From: Anoxybacillus amylolyticus
GTDB taxonomy: Bacteria; Bacillota; Bacilli; Bacillales; Anoxybacillaceae
Direction: 5' to 3'
Length of the DNA: 64,000 nucleotides
NCBI RefSeq assembly: GCF_001634285.1
Contig: NZ_CP015438.1
Location: forward strand, 1,996,001-2,060,000
Made by a program: the position numbers and the translations under genes. Each line of letters opens with the position of its first letter. Within the stretch, counting starts at the first letter, position 1. This document shows, one piece after another, positions 32,402 to 42,410 of the stretch. The notes beneath the pieces are model-generated. The model had not been told where the DNA came from, ran no database searches, and saw only the letters and a list, made by a program, of their open reading frames with translations.

Positions 32402-33752
32402 GCTTCACCTGCACACATCGCGTAAGCCAGCGGTCAACCATTTCCGGACAAGATGGAAAATAAAAATGAACGTATCCGGCCACAACGTTTTTCGTCATAT
32501 AGCCGTCTTTTTTCGCCCCACGCAGCCCTTTTGTTTCGTAGGCAAAAGACGTATCACTGCGGGTAAACGTCGAGTAATGAAATTCGTGACCTTTTGCTAC
32601 CGCCCCAAGCGGCAATAAAAAGTTTTCTTCTTCCCCGATCACTTCACGGTATCCTAGCGCTGCTAATTTCGTATGCATGCGAACCGTTCCTGGAATGACA
32701 CCAACCATTTCGTAAAAGCGGCCATCCGTCGTTTCAATTCCTTCCGTTAAATACATAAACCCTCCGCACTCCGCAAGCGTTGGTAATCCTCGGTCAATCG
32801 CTTGGCGAATCGATTGGTTGACATCTGTTTGTCGCGCTAACTGTTCAGCAAACTCTTCTGGAAATCCTCCTCCAATATACAATCCGTCTGCGTCACTCGG
32901 AAGCGGTTCACCCGCAAGCGGGGAAAAGAACACGAGTTTGGCCCCATATGCCTCGAGCATTTCTAAATTTTCCGGATAGTAAAAATGAAACGCGGCATCT
33001 TTCGCAACTGCGATGCAAACGTCATATTGGTTGCTAGCCGTTGGATACGACCGTCCGATTTCTAAAGGCGGTGCTTCCGCCAAACGCCAAACGGCATCAA
33101 GGTCGACTGTTTGTGCTATTTGTTCGCCAAGCGCTGTAAAAAAGTCTGCTAATTCTCCGCGCTCAACCGACGGAACGAGTCCTAAATGACGCTCTGGAAT
33201 TGAAAATTCGCCTGTTTTTGGCAAGAATCCGACAACGGGAATGCCGCACATCTGCTCGATCGCCGATTGAACTAAACGAAAATGCCCTTCGCTGCCAACG
33301 CGGTTAGCGATGACACCAACAATGTTCACACGCGGATCGAACTGTTGAAACCCGCGAACGACCGCAGCAGCGCTCCGTGCCATCCCTGCACAATCGACAA
33401 CTAATAGTACTGGACTGTTAGTGATGGTGCTAATTTCCGCGGTCGACCCTTCATTGGTTGTCGGTCGTTTTCCATCAAATAGCCCCATCACTCCTTCGAT
33501 AATAGCGATGTCCGCACTTTCGCATCCCCTTTGGCATACCGCTTTCACAACCTCTTCTCCACCCATCCAGCTATCTAAATTGCGCGACGGGCGTCCGGTT
33601 ACCGCTGTATGGTACGTCGGGTCAATATAGTCTGGGCCACATTTAAATCCTTGTACCGCATAGCCACGGGTAGTAAACGCCGCCATTAGTCCGATGGTCA
33701 CCGTTGTCTTTCCAACGCCGCTTCCTGTTCCTGCGATGACAATTCGGCGCAT
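32391..33752 (-). CDS. cbiA: cobyrinate a,c-diamide synthase (CbiA/CobB)
   Basis: A 453-residue glutamine amidotransferase acting before adenosylation. Walker A motif IAGTGSGVGKTTVTIG lies at residue 5, and ATP-site segment FKCGPDYIDPTYH near 37. The glutaminase nucleophile Cys is in LAECGGFMYLTEG (about 330). ATG 33752 with AGGAGGGAT just upstream is preferred to the frame start 27 nt earlier. It is directly downstream of cbiG. Confidence 0.96.
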   Translation of the reverse strand: MRRIVIAGTGSGVGKTTVTIGLMAAFTTRGYAVQGFKCGPDYIDPTYHTAVTGRPSRNLDSWMGGEEVVKAVCQRGCESADIAIIEGVMGLFDGKRPTTNEGSTAEISTITNSPVLLVVDCAGMARSAAAVVRGFQQFDPRVNIVGVIANRVGSEGHFRLVQSAIEQMCGIPVVGFLPKTGEFSIPERHLGLVPSVERGELADFFTALGEQIAQTVDLDAVWRLAEAPPLEIGRSYPTASNQYDVCIAVAKDAAFHFYYPENLEMLEAYGAKLVFFSPLAGEPLPSDADGLYIGGGFPEEFAEQLARQTDVNQSIRQAIDRGLPTLAECGGFMYLTEGIETTDGRFYEMVGVIPGTVRMHTKLAALGYREVIGEEENFLLPLGAVAKGHEFHYSTFTRSDTSFAYETKGLRGAKKDGYMTKNVVAGYVHFYFPSCPEMVDRWLTRCVQVKHDA

Positions 33753-33753
33753 T

Positions 33754-34830
33754 TTATCCCTCCTTCTCGATGACGGCAACGGAAATCGTCACATTGCCTA
33801 ATTTTTTCTTCACAAGCGCTAACTTCGCACCGCTATATAATTTCGCTGCCGGCTCGCTAACGCCGTATGCCCCCGTATAGCGAAAGACCGTTTCCGAAGG
33901 CTGCTCGATTGGCACGCGGTTTAGTTGTTCCGGTGTATAATAGACAAATTCCCAGCCATATTTTTGTACGACTTCTAGTAGTCCTGCTTCGTCTTTTTTT
34001 AAATCAATCGTGCAGAGCGCTTTGACACTTTTTATCGAAAACTGTAGTTCTGTTAACGTTTCGCCAATCACCGTTTCGATTTCTTCTGCCGATGTGCCGC
34101 GATTGCAGCCAATCCCAAGCACAATCACTTTCGGACGATATAGGACGCCATTTTGTAAAATCGCTTCTTCTTCTTTCGTTAACAGCCGATGTGTCACTAC
34201 TAAAGCAGCGTCTGGTTTTGCCGCAAGCGCTGCAGCAATTGTTGGATAGAGGCGGATATTGGCAGGGAGCGGCGCGTCATACTGCCACCAGTTGCGTTCT
34301 CCCGATTCTTGCACAATCGCGACGTGTTGTTCGTTAACAACCGCTGCGCTTACAGGTGTTAACTTTTCTGCTGATTCCCATACCCAGCCGAATGACCGTC
34401 CGAATAAATCCACCGCTATTGTTTTTTGGACATCCGACGCTGTCGTAATGACTGGATGTGCTTGTAATAACTGGGCAATTCGGCGCGTCAATTCGTTTGC
34501 CCCGCCAAGATGCCCAGATAAAACGCTAATGACATGTTCCCCTTTGTCATCGATGACGACGACTGCTGGATCCGTTTTTTTATCTTTTAAATGCGGAGCA
34601 ATCATGCGGACGACCGCTCCGAGGGAAACAATGAAAATAAGTCCACGATACGACGTAAAAAGTGTGGGCACTAACAACCGAACATTTCCGGCAAACAAAC
34701 GAATTCCTTTTTCTTTTTCATCGCCTTTTGCAAATTTGTCGGTATAGTAAACATGCACGTCTGGCATTTGCTCGCCAAGACGGCGGGCAATTTCGACGCC
34801 ATGTTTCGTAATCGCAACGACCGCGTACAT
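33754..34830 (-). CDS. cbiG: cobalt-precorrin 5A hydrolase CbiG
   Basis: A 358-residue CbiG that opens the delta-lactone of cobalt-precorrin-5A, releasing acetaldehyde; this step marks the anaerobic route. Segments: the N-terminal domain with SLGAVVRMIAPHLKDKKTDPAVVVIDD (about residue 62), LSGHLGGANELTRRIA, and the C-terminal domain starting VIVLGIGCNRGTSAEEIE (about 230). ATG 34830 has GAGGGGA upstream. Confidence 0.94.
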   Translation of the reverse strand: MYAVVAITKHGVEIARRLGEQMPDVHVYYTDKFAKGDEKEKGIRLFAGNVRLLVPTLFTSYRGLIFIVSLGAVVRMIAPHLKDKKTDPAVVVIDDKGEHVISVLSGHLGGANELTRRIAQLLQAHPVITTASDVQKTIAVDLFGRSFGWVWESAEKLTPVSAAVVNEQHVAIVQESGERNWWQYDAPLPANIRLYPTIAAALAAKPDAALVVTHRLLTKEEEAILQNGVLYRPKVIVLGIGCNRGTSAEEIETVIGETLTELQFSIKSVKALCTIDLKKDEAGLLEVVQKYGWEFVYYTPEQLNRVPIEQPSETVFRYTGAYGVSEPAAKLYSGAKLALVKKKLGNVTISVAVIEKEG

Positions 34831-34834
34831 CGCC

Positions 34835-35599
34835 TCACTCCCCTCGTCGATAGCCGTGCGTAAACGTTTTATCATACAATTTCGAGCGATACGACCGTTC
34901 GGTAATCGCCGAATCTAATGCCCATCCAGCGAGGATTAACGCATGTTGGCGAATGCCGTTTTCCCGCATCGCTTCATCCAATGTCCCGACAGTAGCACGA
35001 ATGATTTTTTCATCCGGCCATGTCGCTTTGTAGACGACGACAACAGGGGTATCCTCGCTCCAGCCTGCTTCAAGCAACGCGTTTGTCACTTTTTTCGTTA
35101 ACGTCGCACTTAAAAATAGCGCGATCGTACAATGATGTTTCGCCAATTGTGCTAATTTTTCCTTCTCTGGAACTGGCGTGCGTCCTTCCGCGCGCGTTAA
35201 AATGACCGTTTGCGTTAAATCAGGAACTGTCAATTCCACTTGCGCTGCCGCTGCCGCCGCAAATACAGAGCTAACACCTGGGACGATTTCCACCTTAATG
35301 CCTTCTTTTTTTAATAACGCGATTTGTTCAAGCGTCGCTCCATAAATGGATGGGTCGCCAGTATGAAGGCGTACTACCGTTTTTCCTTGTTTGACGCGTT
35401 CGACCATTTGCGTTACGATTTGTTCTAAATGCATCCCTGCCGTTTGAAAGATTTCCGCTTCTTGTTTGGCGTATTGTAAAAGCGCATCGTTGACGAGCGA
35501 ATCGGTATAAAAAATCGCATCTGCCCGTTGTAAAAGCAACATCCCTTTGACCGTAATTAATTCAGGGTCGCCTGGACCGGCACCAACAATGTAAATCAT
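34835..35599 (-). CDS. cbiF: cobalt-precorrin-4 C11-methyltransferase (CbiF)
   Basis: A 254-residue SAM-dependent tetrapyrrole methylase. Motifs: YIVGAGPGDPELITVKG at the N-terminus, VVRLHTGDPSIYGATLEQ (about 78) and VPGVSSVFAAAAAAQVELT (about 107), where the aromatic-free pocket text and order fit CbiF/CobM. It overlaps the preceding cbiL stop by 4 nt. Confidence 0.95.
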   Translation of the reverse strand: MIYIVGAGPGDPELITVKGMLLLQRADAIFYTDSLVNDALLQYAKQEAEIFQTAGMHLEQIVTQMVERVKQGKTVVRLHTGDPSIYGATLEQIALLKKEGIKVEIVPGVSSVFAAAAAAQVELTVPDLTQTVILTRAEGRTPVPEKEKLAQLAKHHCTIALFLSATLTKKVTNALLEAGWSEDTPVVVVYKATWPDEKIIRATVGTLDEAMRENGIRQHALILAGWALDSAITERSYRSKLYDKTFTHGYRRGE

Positions 35600-36297
35600 T
35601 TTCTCACCACCATAAGCGTTAAATATTCGAGCTCCGTTCCGTCAAGCTTCTCAATGTCCCAAATGATTTCTTCATTGGACGTTGCTTTCGTTACAACCGC
35701 TGCACGGTTCACTAAATCTAATTCGCGCAGTAACTGCACCATCTTATCCATCACTTTCGCGACTTTTAAAAAGATGACGCAATCGTGCGCTTCAATCGCT
35801 TTTTTCATCGCATCATAGTCGTCGCGCGCTGGGATGATGGCGACATGTTCATCCCCATCAGCAAGAGGCAACTGTAAACGGGCAGCAGCACCGTTAATCG
35901 ACGAAATGCCTGGTACAATCTCTATCGGAACGTTGGGATAGCGTTGTTGCATCGTTCGCATAAAATGAATGAAGGTACTATATAAAAGCGGATCTCCTTC
36001 TGTAACGAACGCAACATGTTTTCCGTGTGAAAGATGTGCCCATACAGCGTCTACCGTTTCGTCCCATCTTTCTTGTAACAGCGCTTTATCTTTTGTCATC
36101 GGAAAAATAAGCCCGAGCATTTCTTTTTCTTCTGGTGAAAAGTACGCTTCGACAATTTGTTGGGCGTAGCTTTTGCTGCCGCGTCCCTTTTTCGGATAAG
36201 CGATGACATCCGCTTCTTTTAAATAGCGAAACGCCTTAATCGTTAACAATTCAGGGTCGCCCGGACCGACACCGATGCCATATAACGTTCCAATCAT
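35596..36297 (-). CDS. cbiL: cobalt-precorrin-2 C20-methyltransferase (CbiL)
   Basis: A 233-residue tetrapyrrole methylase of the CbiL/CobI type, adding the C20 methyl group after cobalt insertion. Motifs: [21 protein letters not shown] (about 5), [17 protein letters not shown] (about 98) and [23 protein letters not shown] (about 125). It overlaps both neighbours by 4 nt. Confidence 0.95.
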   Translation of the reverse strand: MIGTLYGIGVGPGDPELLTIKAFRYLKEADVIAYPKKGRGSKSYAQQIVEAYFSPEEKEMLGLIFPMTKDKALLQERWDETVDAVWAHLSHGKHVAFVTEGDPLLYSTFIHFMRTMQQRYPNVPIEIVPGISSINGAAARLQLPLADGDEHVAIIPARDDYDAMKKAIEAHDCVIFLKVAKVMDKMVQLLRELDLVNRAAVVTKATSNEEIIWDIEKLDGTELEYLTLMVVRK

Positions 36298-37505
36298 TTG
36301 CTGTCGTCCTTTCTATATGCAGAAATAATAAAAATCGGATTTAACGCATCAAAGCGCGTCAGTTGCAAAATCGGTTTGCTTCTTGCAAATTGGGCAAGCG
36401 TTACGTCTGTATGAAACCCGCGGTTCTTTAACCCTTCGAGCGCTTCATGCAGCGTATCGAGCGTCACGGCATTGATGACCATTCGTCCGTTTTTCTTTAA
36501 CCGCTTGCAACAAACGTCAAGAAGCGGCGCCATTTCACCGGACGTTCCGCCGATAAAAATAGCGTCGGGGTCGGGAAATTCATGCAAATGATCTGGTGCT
36601 CGCCCGTGAACGAGTGTAAAATCGGTACGGAATTTTTGCATATTTTTTCGGCAAATGGCAATATCATGTTCATTTTTTTCAATCGCAAACACCGCCCCGT
36701 CGCGCGCGATTTTCGCTGCTTCAATAGCGACTGAGCCAGTGCATGTCCCAATATCCCAGACGGTGCTCGTCCGCTCTAGCTTCATTGCGCTAATGCTCAA
36801 CACCCGGACTTCTTTTTTCGTAATCAACCCTTTTTCTGGTTTGCGCTGAAAAAATTCATCGTCTTCAATACCTAAAGACCAAGTAGAACCTTCTTTTGTT
36901 TTTTGCAAAATAACTATATTTAAAGGAAGAAACTCGGTATTCACCATCTCTTCTAACGAAAAAAAGCGACAGCGCTCATCCGGTGCACCTAAATGCTCAC
37001 CGACAAATGCGCGATATTCCGTCATTCCGTACGAAAGTAAATAATTAGCAATGACGGCTGGCGAGTTTGCCGCATCGGTTAAAATCGCTACTTTCTCCAA
37101 TCCGTCAATCCGTTGTGCCAATCCTTTGAGCGGGCGGCCGTGGACGCTAATAAAAGCTGCATCATGCCATTTTTCGCCCATTTTGGCAAATGCCCATTGC
37201 ACTGAGCTAACGGCTGGATACACTTCGATTGGAAGTTTGCTTGATAAATAGCTGCCAATGCCATAAAACAACGGGTCGCCAGAAGCTAAAATGACCGTTC
37301 GTTTCATTTCTTGGCGCAGTCGCTCGACAAGGGAAGCAAGTCCACTTTGAATGACGATTGTTTCTCCTTGATAATCTGGAAAAAATGAAAGATGACGCTC
37401 TCCTCCAATTAATAATTCGCTTTCGTAAATCCACTGCTCGTATAACGGAGGCAAGCTTTGTTTTCCATCTGCTCCGATTCCGATGAGTTTAATCGGCTGC
37501 ATCAT
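36294..37505 (-). CDS. cbiET: fused cobalt-precorrin-7 C5- and cobalt-precorrin-6B C15-methyltransferase/decarboxylase (CbiET)
   Basis: A 403-residue fusion. The N-terminal 200 residues are CbiE, a tetrapyrrole methylase ([47 protein letters not shown]). The C-terminal 190 residues are CbiT, a class I methyltransferase with [18 protein letters not shown] (about 250) and [11 protein letters not shown] (about 320). Fusion of these two is also seen in CobL and in B. megaterium CbiET. Starts ATG 37505 or 37502, overlapping cbiD by 17 nt. Confidence 0.95.
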   Translation of the reverse strand: MMQPIKLIGIGADGKQSLPPLYEQWIYESELLIGGERHLSFFPDYQGETIVIQSGLASLVERLRQEMKRTVILASGDPLFYGIGSYLSSKLPIEVYPAVSSVQWAFAKMGEKWHDAAFISVHGRPLKGLAQRIDGLEKVAILTDAANSPAVIANYLLSYGMTEYRAFVGEHLGAPDERCRFFSLEEMVNTEFLPLNIVILQKTKEGSTWSLGIEDDEFFQRKPEKGLITKKEVRVLSISAMKLERTSTVWDIGTCTGSVAIEAAKIARDGAVFAIEKNEHDIAICRKNMQKFRTDFTLVHGRAPDHLHEFPDPDAIFIGGTSGEMAPLLDVCCKRLKKNGRMVINAVTLDTLHEALEGLKNRGFHTDVTLAQFARSKPILQLTRFDALNPIFIISAYRKDDSK

Positions 37506-38583
37506 GCCGCACCGCCTTTCCTAACCATTGACCATCTAACGTATATAGCGTTGTTTCGATCGTCAGCCCGCCGCCAACTTCTTTTAATGCCGACTGACAG
37601 CAGTAATCGCACAGCTTGTCAAAAAAGCGCAAATGGCCAGCTGCCTGCATCCAATCGCCGACTTGTGAAGCTGTATTTGCTTCACGTATCGCTTGTATGA
37701 GTTCTGACGGAGCCCCTGCTTCTTCAGCGACTGCGGATAAAAAGTGGAAGTCGACAGGTGCACTTTTGGCGTGCACCATCATCACCCCTTGCGCCACTTT
37801 TGAAAACTTCCCCATCATTCCAACCATCGACACCGTTTTCATCTGATGCTTTTTGCATTGTTTGAGCGTAAAGCCGACGAAATCGCCCATTTCAATAAAC
37901 GCCTCTTCTGGCAAGTGAGCGTACTGCTTCATCGCATATTTTTCACTTCGCCCTCCCGTTGTGATGACAACATGGTCACAACCAGTTGCTTTCGCTACTT
38001 CAATAGCGCGAACAATACTTGCTCGATAGGCAGAAGTCGAAAATGGAACGACAATGCCGCGCGTCCCTAAAATCGAAATGCCGCCAATAATTCCAAGCCG
38101 AGCGTTTAATGTTTTTTTCGCAATTTCCACTCCATTCGGCACGGAAATGACGATACGCACCCCGCTTGTTATTTCGTATTGTTCTAGCACTTGGCGAGCA
38201 GTTTCTGTAATCATTTTGCGCGGCACGGGATTGATGGCTGCTTCTCCAACCGGAACAGGGAGGCCTGGTTTGGTCACCCGTCCAACCCCTTCTCCACCAT
38301 CTAGCTCAATGCTCGTTCCAGTCGTCCATGATACTGTCGCAACGATCGACGCACCATGAGTTGCGTCCGGGTCATCCCCACCGTCTTTTATGACAACGGC
38401 CGTTGCAGAAGTAGCTTGAAGATCGCATCGTTCGATGGAGAAGGTCACCCATCGTCCGACTGGCAAATAAATCGTTGCTTCCGTTGGCGGGATTCCGGTG
38501 ATGAGGGCTGTTAGCGCCGCTTTCGTTGCCGCCGTGGCGCAAGCACCTGTCGTATAGCCTTCCCGCAACTGTTTTTCCCCCAT
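37489..38583 (-). CDS. cbiD: cobalt-precorrin-5B C1-methyltransferase (CbiD)
   Basis: A 364-residue CbiD, specific to the anaerobic route. Diagnostic segments: [19 protein letters not shown] at the N-terminus, [15 protein letters not shown] (about 66) and [23 protein letters not shown] (about 165), then [14 protein letters not shown] (about 255). No homology to SAM methylases outside this family is visible. Confidence 0.96.
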   Translation of the reverse strand: MGEKQLREGYTTGACATAATKAALTALITGIPPTEATIYLPVGRWVTFSIERCDLQATSATAVVIKDGGDDPDATHGASIVATVSWTTGTSIELDGGEGVGRVTKPGLPVPVGEAAINPVPRKMITETARQVLEQYEITSGVRIVISVPNGVEIAKKTLNARLGIIGGISILGTRGIVVPFSTSAYRASIVRAIEVAKATGCDHVVITTGGRSEKYAMKQYAHLPEEAFIEMGDFVGFTLKQCKKHQMKTVSMVGMMGKFSKVAQGVMMVHAKSAPVDFHFLSAVAEEAGAPSELIQAIREANTASQVGDWMQAAGHLRFFDKLCDYCCQSALKEVGGGLTIETTLYTLDGQWLGKAVRHDAAD

Positions 38584-38586
38584 TAT

Positions 38587-39234
38587 TTACCCTCGCTCTG
38601 CTAAAATCGAAAGCGCATTAAGTGCCGCAACCGTCACGGTGCTTCCACCTTTGCGACCGATGTTCGTAATGAACGGAACGTCTAGTTTCGCCAGCTCTTC
38701 TTTTGACTCTGCAGCCGATACAAAACCAACCGGTAGCCCGATGACTAGTCCAGGGCGCGCCTCTCCTTCTTTGATTAAGCGAATGAGTTCTAATAACGCC
38801 GTCGGAGCGTTGCCGATGGCAAAAATCCCTCCCTCCGCTTCTCTCACCGCTTTTCGCATCGCAACAATCGCGCGGGTAGTGTTTAATCGTTTCGCTTCTT
38901 CGATAACGTCTGGGTCGGAAATGTAGACGTGAACGCTTCCGCCGAACTTTTCAATTCGCGCTTTGTTCACGCCGACTTGTACCATTTGTACGTCGGCAAC
39001 GACTTTTTTGCCTGAACGGATCGCTTGAATCCCTGCTTCGACGGCGTTTGGATGAAACAGTAAGCTTTTTCCTAATGCAAAATCAGCTGAAGCATGAATG
39101 ACTCGTTGAACGATTGGATATTGGTCATGCGTAAAAGCATGCTCGCCAATTTCTTCATCAATGATTTGGAAGCTTTTTGCTTCGATTTGTTGCGGTTGGA
39201 CGGTGAGTGGACGAAACTCGGTACGAAAATCCAT
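38587..39234 (-). CDS. cbiC: cobalt-precorrin-8X methylmutase (CbiC)
   Basis: A 215-residue isomerase moving the C11 methyl to C12 to give cobyrinic acid. The catalytic His is in RVIHASADFALGKSL (about residue 46). Other family segments are VVADVQMVQVGVNKARI (about 77), FAIGNAPTALLELIRL (about 138) and GLPVGFVSAAESKEEL (about 165). Confidence 0.95.
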   Translation of the reverse strand: MDFRTEFRPLTVQPQQIEAKSFQIIDEEIGEHAFTHDQYPIVQRVIHASADFALGKSLLFHPNAVEAGIQAIRSGKKVVADVQMVQVGVNKARIEKFGGSVHVYISDPDVIEEAKRLNTTRAIVAMRKAVREAEGGIFAIGNAPTALLELIRLIKEGEARPGLVIGLPVGFVSAAESKEELAKLDVPFITNIGRKGGSTVTVAALNALSILAERG

Positions 39235-39236
39235 AA

Positions 39237-40013
39237 TTACAACTCCTCTCTTGGTACAAGTTGACGTATTGCGGAAATGATGTCGGGAAATTCCGAGTAT
39301 ACGGTGCCATAGTCAATCGCTGGGCGGCGAATCACGACCGTTTCGATGCCCAATTCTTTTGCCGCGGCAATTTTTTCATAGACAGAACCAATTTGTCCGC
39401 TTTCTTTTGTAATAACTAACGTCACGCCAAAATGTTTGAATAGTGCGAGATCGAGCTCTTTTGTAAACGGTCCTTGCATCGCGACAATGTTTTCTTGTGG
39501 AAAATGTAGCTGTTCGCATTTTTCCATGTTATCTTTCCGTGGAAGCATCCGGGCAATGACGCGCACATTTGGCAACCCGAGCAAACGGTTGGCGAAAATG
39601 TGCAACGTCTTGCTTCCGGTGGTGAGCATCACCACTCCTTTTTTTTGTGCCGCATATTCGGCAGCTTCTTCATAATTATCGACAAACGTCACTTGTTCGG
39701 AAATAACCGATGCCGCTTTTCGCTCATAGCGAATGTATGGCACGTTGGCAGCAGAAGCTGCCTGCATAGCGTTTTTCGACGCTTCTTCGGCAAACGGATG
39801 GCTCGCATCGACGACTGCTTTTGCTTTTTTCGCTTGCAAAAGCTCAGCTAGTTGTTCTGCGGTTAACCTCCCCACATGGACAGATAAACCAGCTTGTCGC
39901 AATTGTTCTGCTGCATGTTCCGTTACGACAGTCGCCATGACAGGATACCCTTCGGTTTGAATCGCGAGCGCCAGCTGCCTCGCATCGCTCGTTCCTGCTA
40001 AAACGATAATCAT
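39237..40013 (-). CDS. cbiJ: cobalt-precorrin-6A reductase (CbiJ/CobK)
   Basis: A 258-residue NAD(P)H-dependent reductase of the macrocycle. Family segments: VLAGTSDARQLALAI at the N-terminus, VVDASHPFAEEASKNA (about 70), LTTGSKTLHIF (about 128) and a final VIRRPAIDYG. AGGGGGGATTGG precedes ATG 40013. It lies 2 nt upstream of cbiC. Confidence 0.93.
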   Translation of the reverse strand: MIIVLAGTSDARQLALAIQTEGYPVMATVVTEHAAEQLRQAGLSVHVGRLTAEQLAELLQAKKAKAVVDASHPFAEEASKNAMQAASAANVPYIRYERKAASVISEQVTFVDNYEEAAEYAAQKKGVVMLTTGSKTLHIFANRLLGLPNVRVIARMLPRKDNMEKCEQLHFPQENIVAMQGPFTKELDLALFKHFGVTLVITKESGQIGSVYEKIAAAKELGIETVVIRRPAIDYGTVYSEFPDIISAIRQLVPREEL

Positions 40014-40025
40014 CCAATCCCCCCT

Positions 40026-40856
40026 TTAATGATGATGGTGATGATGATGGTGGTGCTCCGCCATATGAAGCCGGTATTGGCAAAGATCACAGTTCATGGA
40101 CACCGTTTGACTGAGCGCCTCCTCTACCCGATCCAATACAATCGTCTTTAGCTTTGGATGAAAACCGAAATATTCCGCTAATGAAAATTGTATGTCCGGA
40201 TAGCGGAGGCGAAGCTCTGACACGTTTCGTTCTAGCCGTTTGATAAGCACACCCGTAAATAAAAAGTATGGTAGAATTACAATTTTTTTAGCGCCAAGCT
40301 TTATACAACGTTCAACCCCTTCCGCGAGCAATGGATTGGTTACTCCCATAAATGCCGGCTCCACAAGCGAATAGTTCGTTTGTTCCCAAAATAGGCGAGC
40401 GATTTTGTATAAATCGCTATTCGCATCCGGGTCGCTTCCTCCGCGCCCGAGCAAAAGAATGGCTGTGTGCGGGCCAGGTGCTTCCACTTGTTCGCCAATT
40501 TCTTGCAATCTTTCTTGTAAAATCGTAAACGTTTGCTCATGAATGCCAATGGGGCGTCCATAGATGATGTTTACGTGCGGATACCGCTCTTTTGCTTCAT
40601 CGATCGCTTGAGGAATATGTAGCTTCGAATGACCTGCCGAAAGCAAAATAAGTGGAATGACCACGATTTTCTTAGCACCTGCCTTGACGCAGTTTGTCAT
40701 CCCTTCGGCGATTGTCGGCAAGCCAAACTCTAAAAAACATGTTTCGATATGAAATTGCGCATCGATATCCAAACGAAGTTGTTCGACAAACTGAACGACT
40801 TGATCGTTCCCTTCTTGGTCACGGCTTCCGTGCCCGACAAATAAAATGGCTTCCAC
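40026..40856 (-). CDS. cbiX: sirohydrochlorin cobaltochelatase CbiX, long form with Fe-S motif and His9 tail
   Basis: A 276-residue early-cobalt chelatase. Two tandem CbiX/CbiK-like halves are visible (VGHGSRDQEGN at residue 5; LLLGRGGSDPDANSDLY near 135). The C-terminus has MNCDLC, the M-x-C-x-x-C iron-sulfur motif reported for B. megaterium CbiX, then ends in nine consecutive histidines. Both features are thought to hold metal. GTG 40856 with AGGGGGA at 6 nt is the likely start. Confidence 0.94.
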   Translation of the reverse strand: MEAILFVGHGSRDQEGNDQVVQFVEQLRLDIDAQFHIETCFLEFGLPTIAEGMTNCVKAGAKKIVVIPLILLSAGHSKLHIPQAIDEAKERYPHVNIIYGRPIGIHEQTFTILQERLQEIGEQVEAPGPHTAILLLGRGGSDPDANSDLYKIARLFWEQTNYSLVEPAFMGVTNPLLAEGVERCIKLGAKKIVILPYFLFTGVLIKRLERNVSELRLRYPDIQFSLAEYFGFHPKLKTIVLDRVEEALSQTVSMNCDLCQYRLHMAEHHHHHHHHH

Positions 40857-40867
40857 ACACTCTCCCC

Positions 40868-42409
40868 CTATTCTCCGCAAACAGGCACTTCTAATGGCAC
40901 CGGTTGTTTTTGGTACATAAATCCGCCTACTTGCTTGTTTCGTTCAAAAAATTTATGAAATCGCTCGTTCGGGTGACCATGTTCTTTATATTGTTGAATA
41001 ATACAAGCCACGGTTGCTACGATTTCATGCGGCGGAATGCCTTCTGCGACAAGTTGACCTGGATGAGCGTTCCGTCCAATCGTTTTCCCGCCTAAAAATA
41101 AGTCAAATGCTCCTTTTCGGTAAACGATGCCAATATCTTCACGCACTGCTCCATAACATGCCATGCCACAGCCGTTAAATCCGATTTTTAATTCTTTCGG
41201 AAGCGCCATGCCGCCAAATTGTGCGTGCAGCTTTTCTGCGTATGGAATCGCCTCTTTTTTCTCGCCATCGCAAAAGTCGCACGCTTTAATGGTTAGAACA
41301 TCACCAACTGGCGCAAGCAAAAACTGTGCCTCTTTTAATCTATCGACGATATACGCAGGGTCGTCCGTTTGTATTTCTAGTTTTATATAATGCTCTGGTG
41401 TATACGTTATCGTTCCTTTGTCGCCGACAAGTTCGGCTAATACGAGCAGTTGTTGCGACGAAAACGTTTTGTTCGCTACTCCTGGACTGACGGCTACTTC
41501 AAAAATGGAAGTAGGTTGTTTTTGTTGGCGAGCGAATTTTTGGACTGCTTCTTCTGCTATTGCACGGACGTTCGGTTTTGTTTGGTCAAGCGCCCACGGC
41601 TCTGCTTCTTTGCGCAACCGTTCATGCGGTTTGAGCGGTTGTTCAAGGGCAGTTAACGTATATTTTCGTTGATAGCCGCGCGGGGTAATCATCAAGCCGT
41701 CGTGCACAAATGTTGACGAGTTGCCGATAATTACAGTAGTTAACATGCCGATGTCGTGCTCAAGCATATGTTCTAGGTCGGTTAAAACAATTTGTTGCCG
41801 TTCGCGATAGGCGCTTTTCACTAGACCAACCGGTGTGTTCGGGCGGCGGTAGCGCAGCAAAATCTGTTGCGCTTCGACGATTTGCTGCGTTCGTCGGCCG
41901 CTTTTCGGATTGTACAGGGCGATGACAAAATCTGCCGCCGCCGCTGCTTCGATGCGTTTTTCGATGAGCGTCCACGGTGTTAAGTGGTCGCTTAAGCTAA
42001 TCGTGCACGCATCGTGCATAATCGGTGCGCCTAATAGTGCACCACATGAGTGAATGGCGGAAATGCCAGGAATGACTTCGACTTCGATACGGCTATCTTT
42101 CGTCCATCCTTTTTCAATTAATACTTCATAAATAAGACCTGCCATTCCGTATACGCCCGCATCCCCGCTTGAAATGACCGCTACTTTTTTTCCTCGTTCT
42201 GCCCATTTTACTGCTTCTTGCGCCCGGCTTACTTCTTCTGTCATCCCTGTGCTAATCACCGGCTTGTCACCGATTAAATCAGCAACAAGCTCCACATACG
42301 TTTTATATCCGATGATTACATCGCTTTCTTCAATCGCTTCCCGCGCTCGCTTTGTCATATGGTCAACACTGCCTGGGCCAAATCCGATGACGAGCAGTTT
42401 CCCGCGCAT
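40868..42409 (-). CDS. cbiH60: cobalt-factor III methyltransferase CbiH60 (CbiH fused to a 4Fe-4S reductase-like domain)
   Basis: A 513-residue fusion. Residues 1-240 form the ring-contracting C17 methyltransferase CbiH (VIGFGPGSVDHMTKRA, ISSGDAGVYGMAGL, VIPGISAIHSCGALLG). Residues about 300-490 resemble nitrite/sulfite reductase domains, with KACDFCDGEKK and GFNGCGMACYGA giving a four-Cys [4Fe-4S] site. Such a fusion is the CbiH60 of B. megaterium, which works on cobalt-factor III. ATG 42409 has GAAAGGTGG at 8 nt; it is 1 nt from the transporter stop. Confidence 0.93.
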   Translation of the reverse strand: MRGKLLVIGFGPGSVDHMTKRAREAIEESDVIIGYKTYVELVADLIGDKPVISTGMTEEVSRAQEAVKWAERGKKVAVISSGDAGVYGMAGLIYEVLIEKGWTKDSRIEVEVIPGISAIHSCGALLGAPIMHDACTISLSDHLTPWTLIEKRIEAAAAADFVIALYNPKSGRRTQQIVEAQQILLRYRRPNTPVGLVKSAYRERQQIVLTDLEHMLEHDIGMLTTVIIGNSSTFVHDGLMITPRGYQRKYTLTALEQPLKPHERLRKEAEPWALDQTKPNVRAIAEEAVQKFARQQKQPTSIFEVAVSPGVANKTFSSQQLLVLAELVGDKGTITYTPEHYIKLEIQTDDPAYIVDRLKEAQFLLAPVGDVLTIKACDFCDGEKKEAIPYAEKLHAQFGGMALPKELKIGFNGCGMACYGAVREDIGIVYRKGAFDLFLGGKTIGRNAHPGQLVAEGIPPHEIVATVACIIQQYKEHGHPNERFHKFFERNKQVGGFMYQKQPVPLEVPVCGE

Positions 42410-42410
42410 G

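Noticed and set aside
34259-34747. Long plus-strand frame over cbiG
   Set aside because: Antisense of a well-supported gene, serine/threonine-rich junk composition, no ribosome site.
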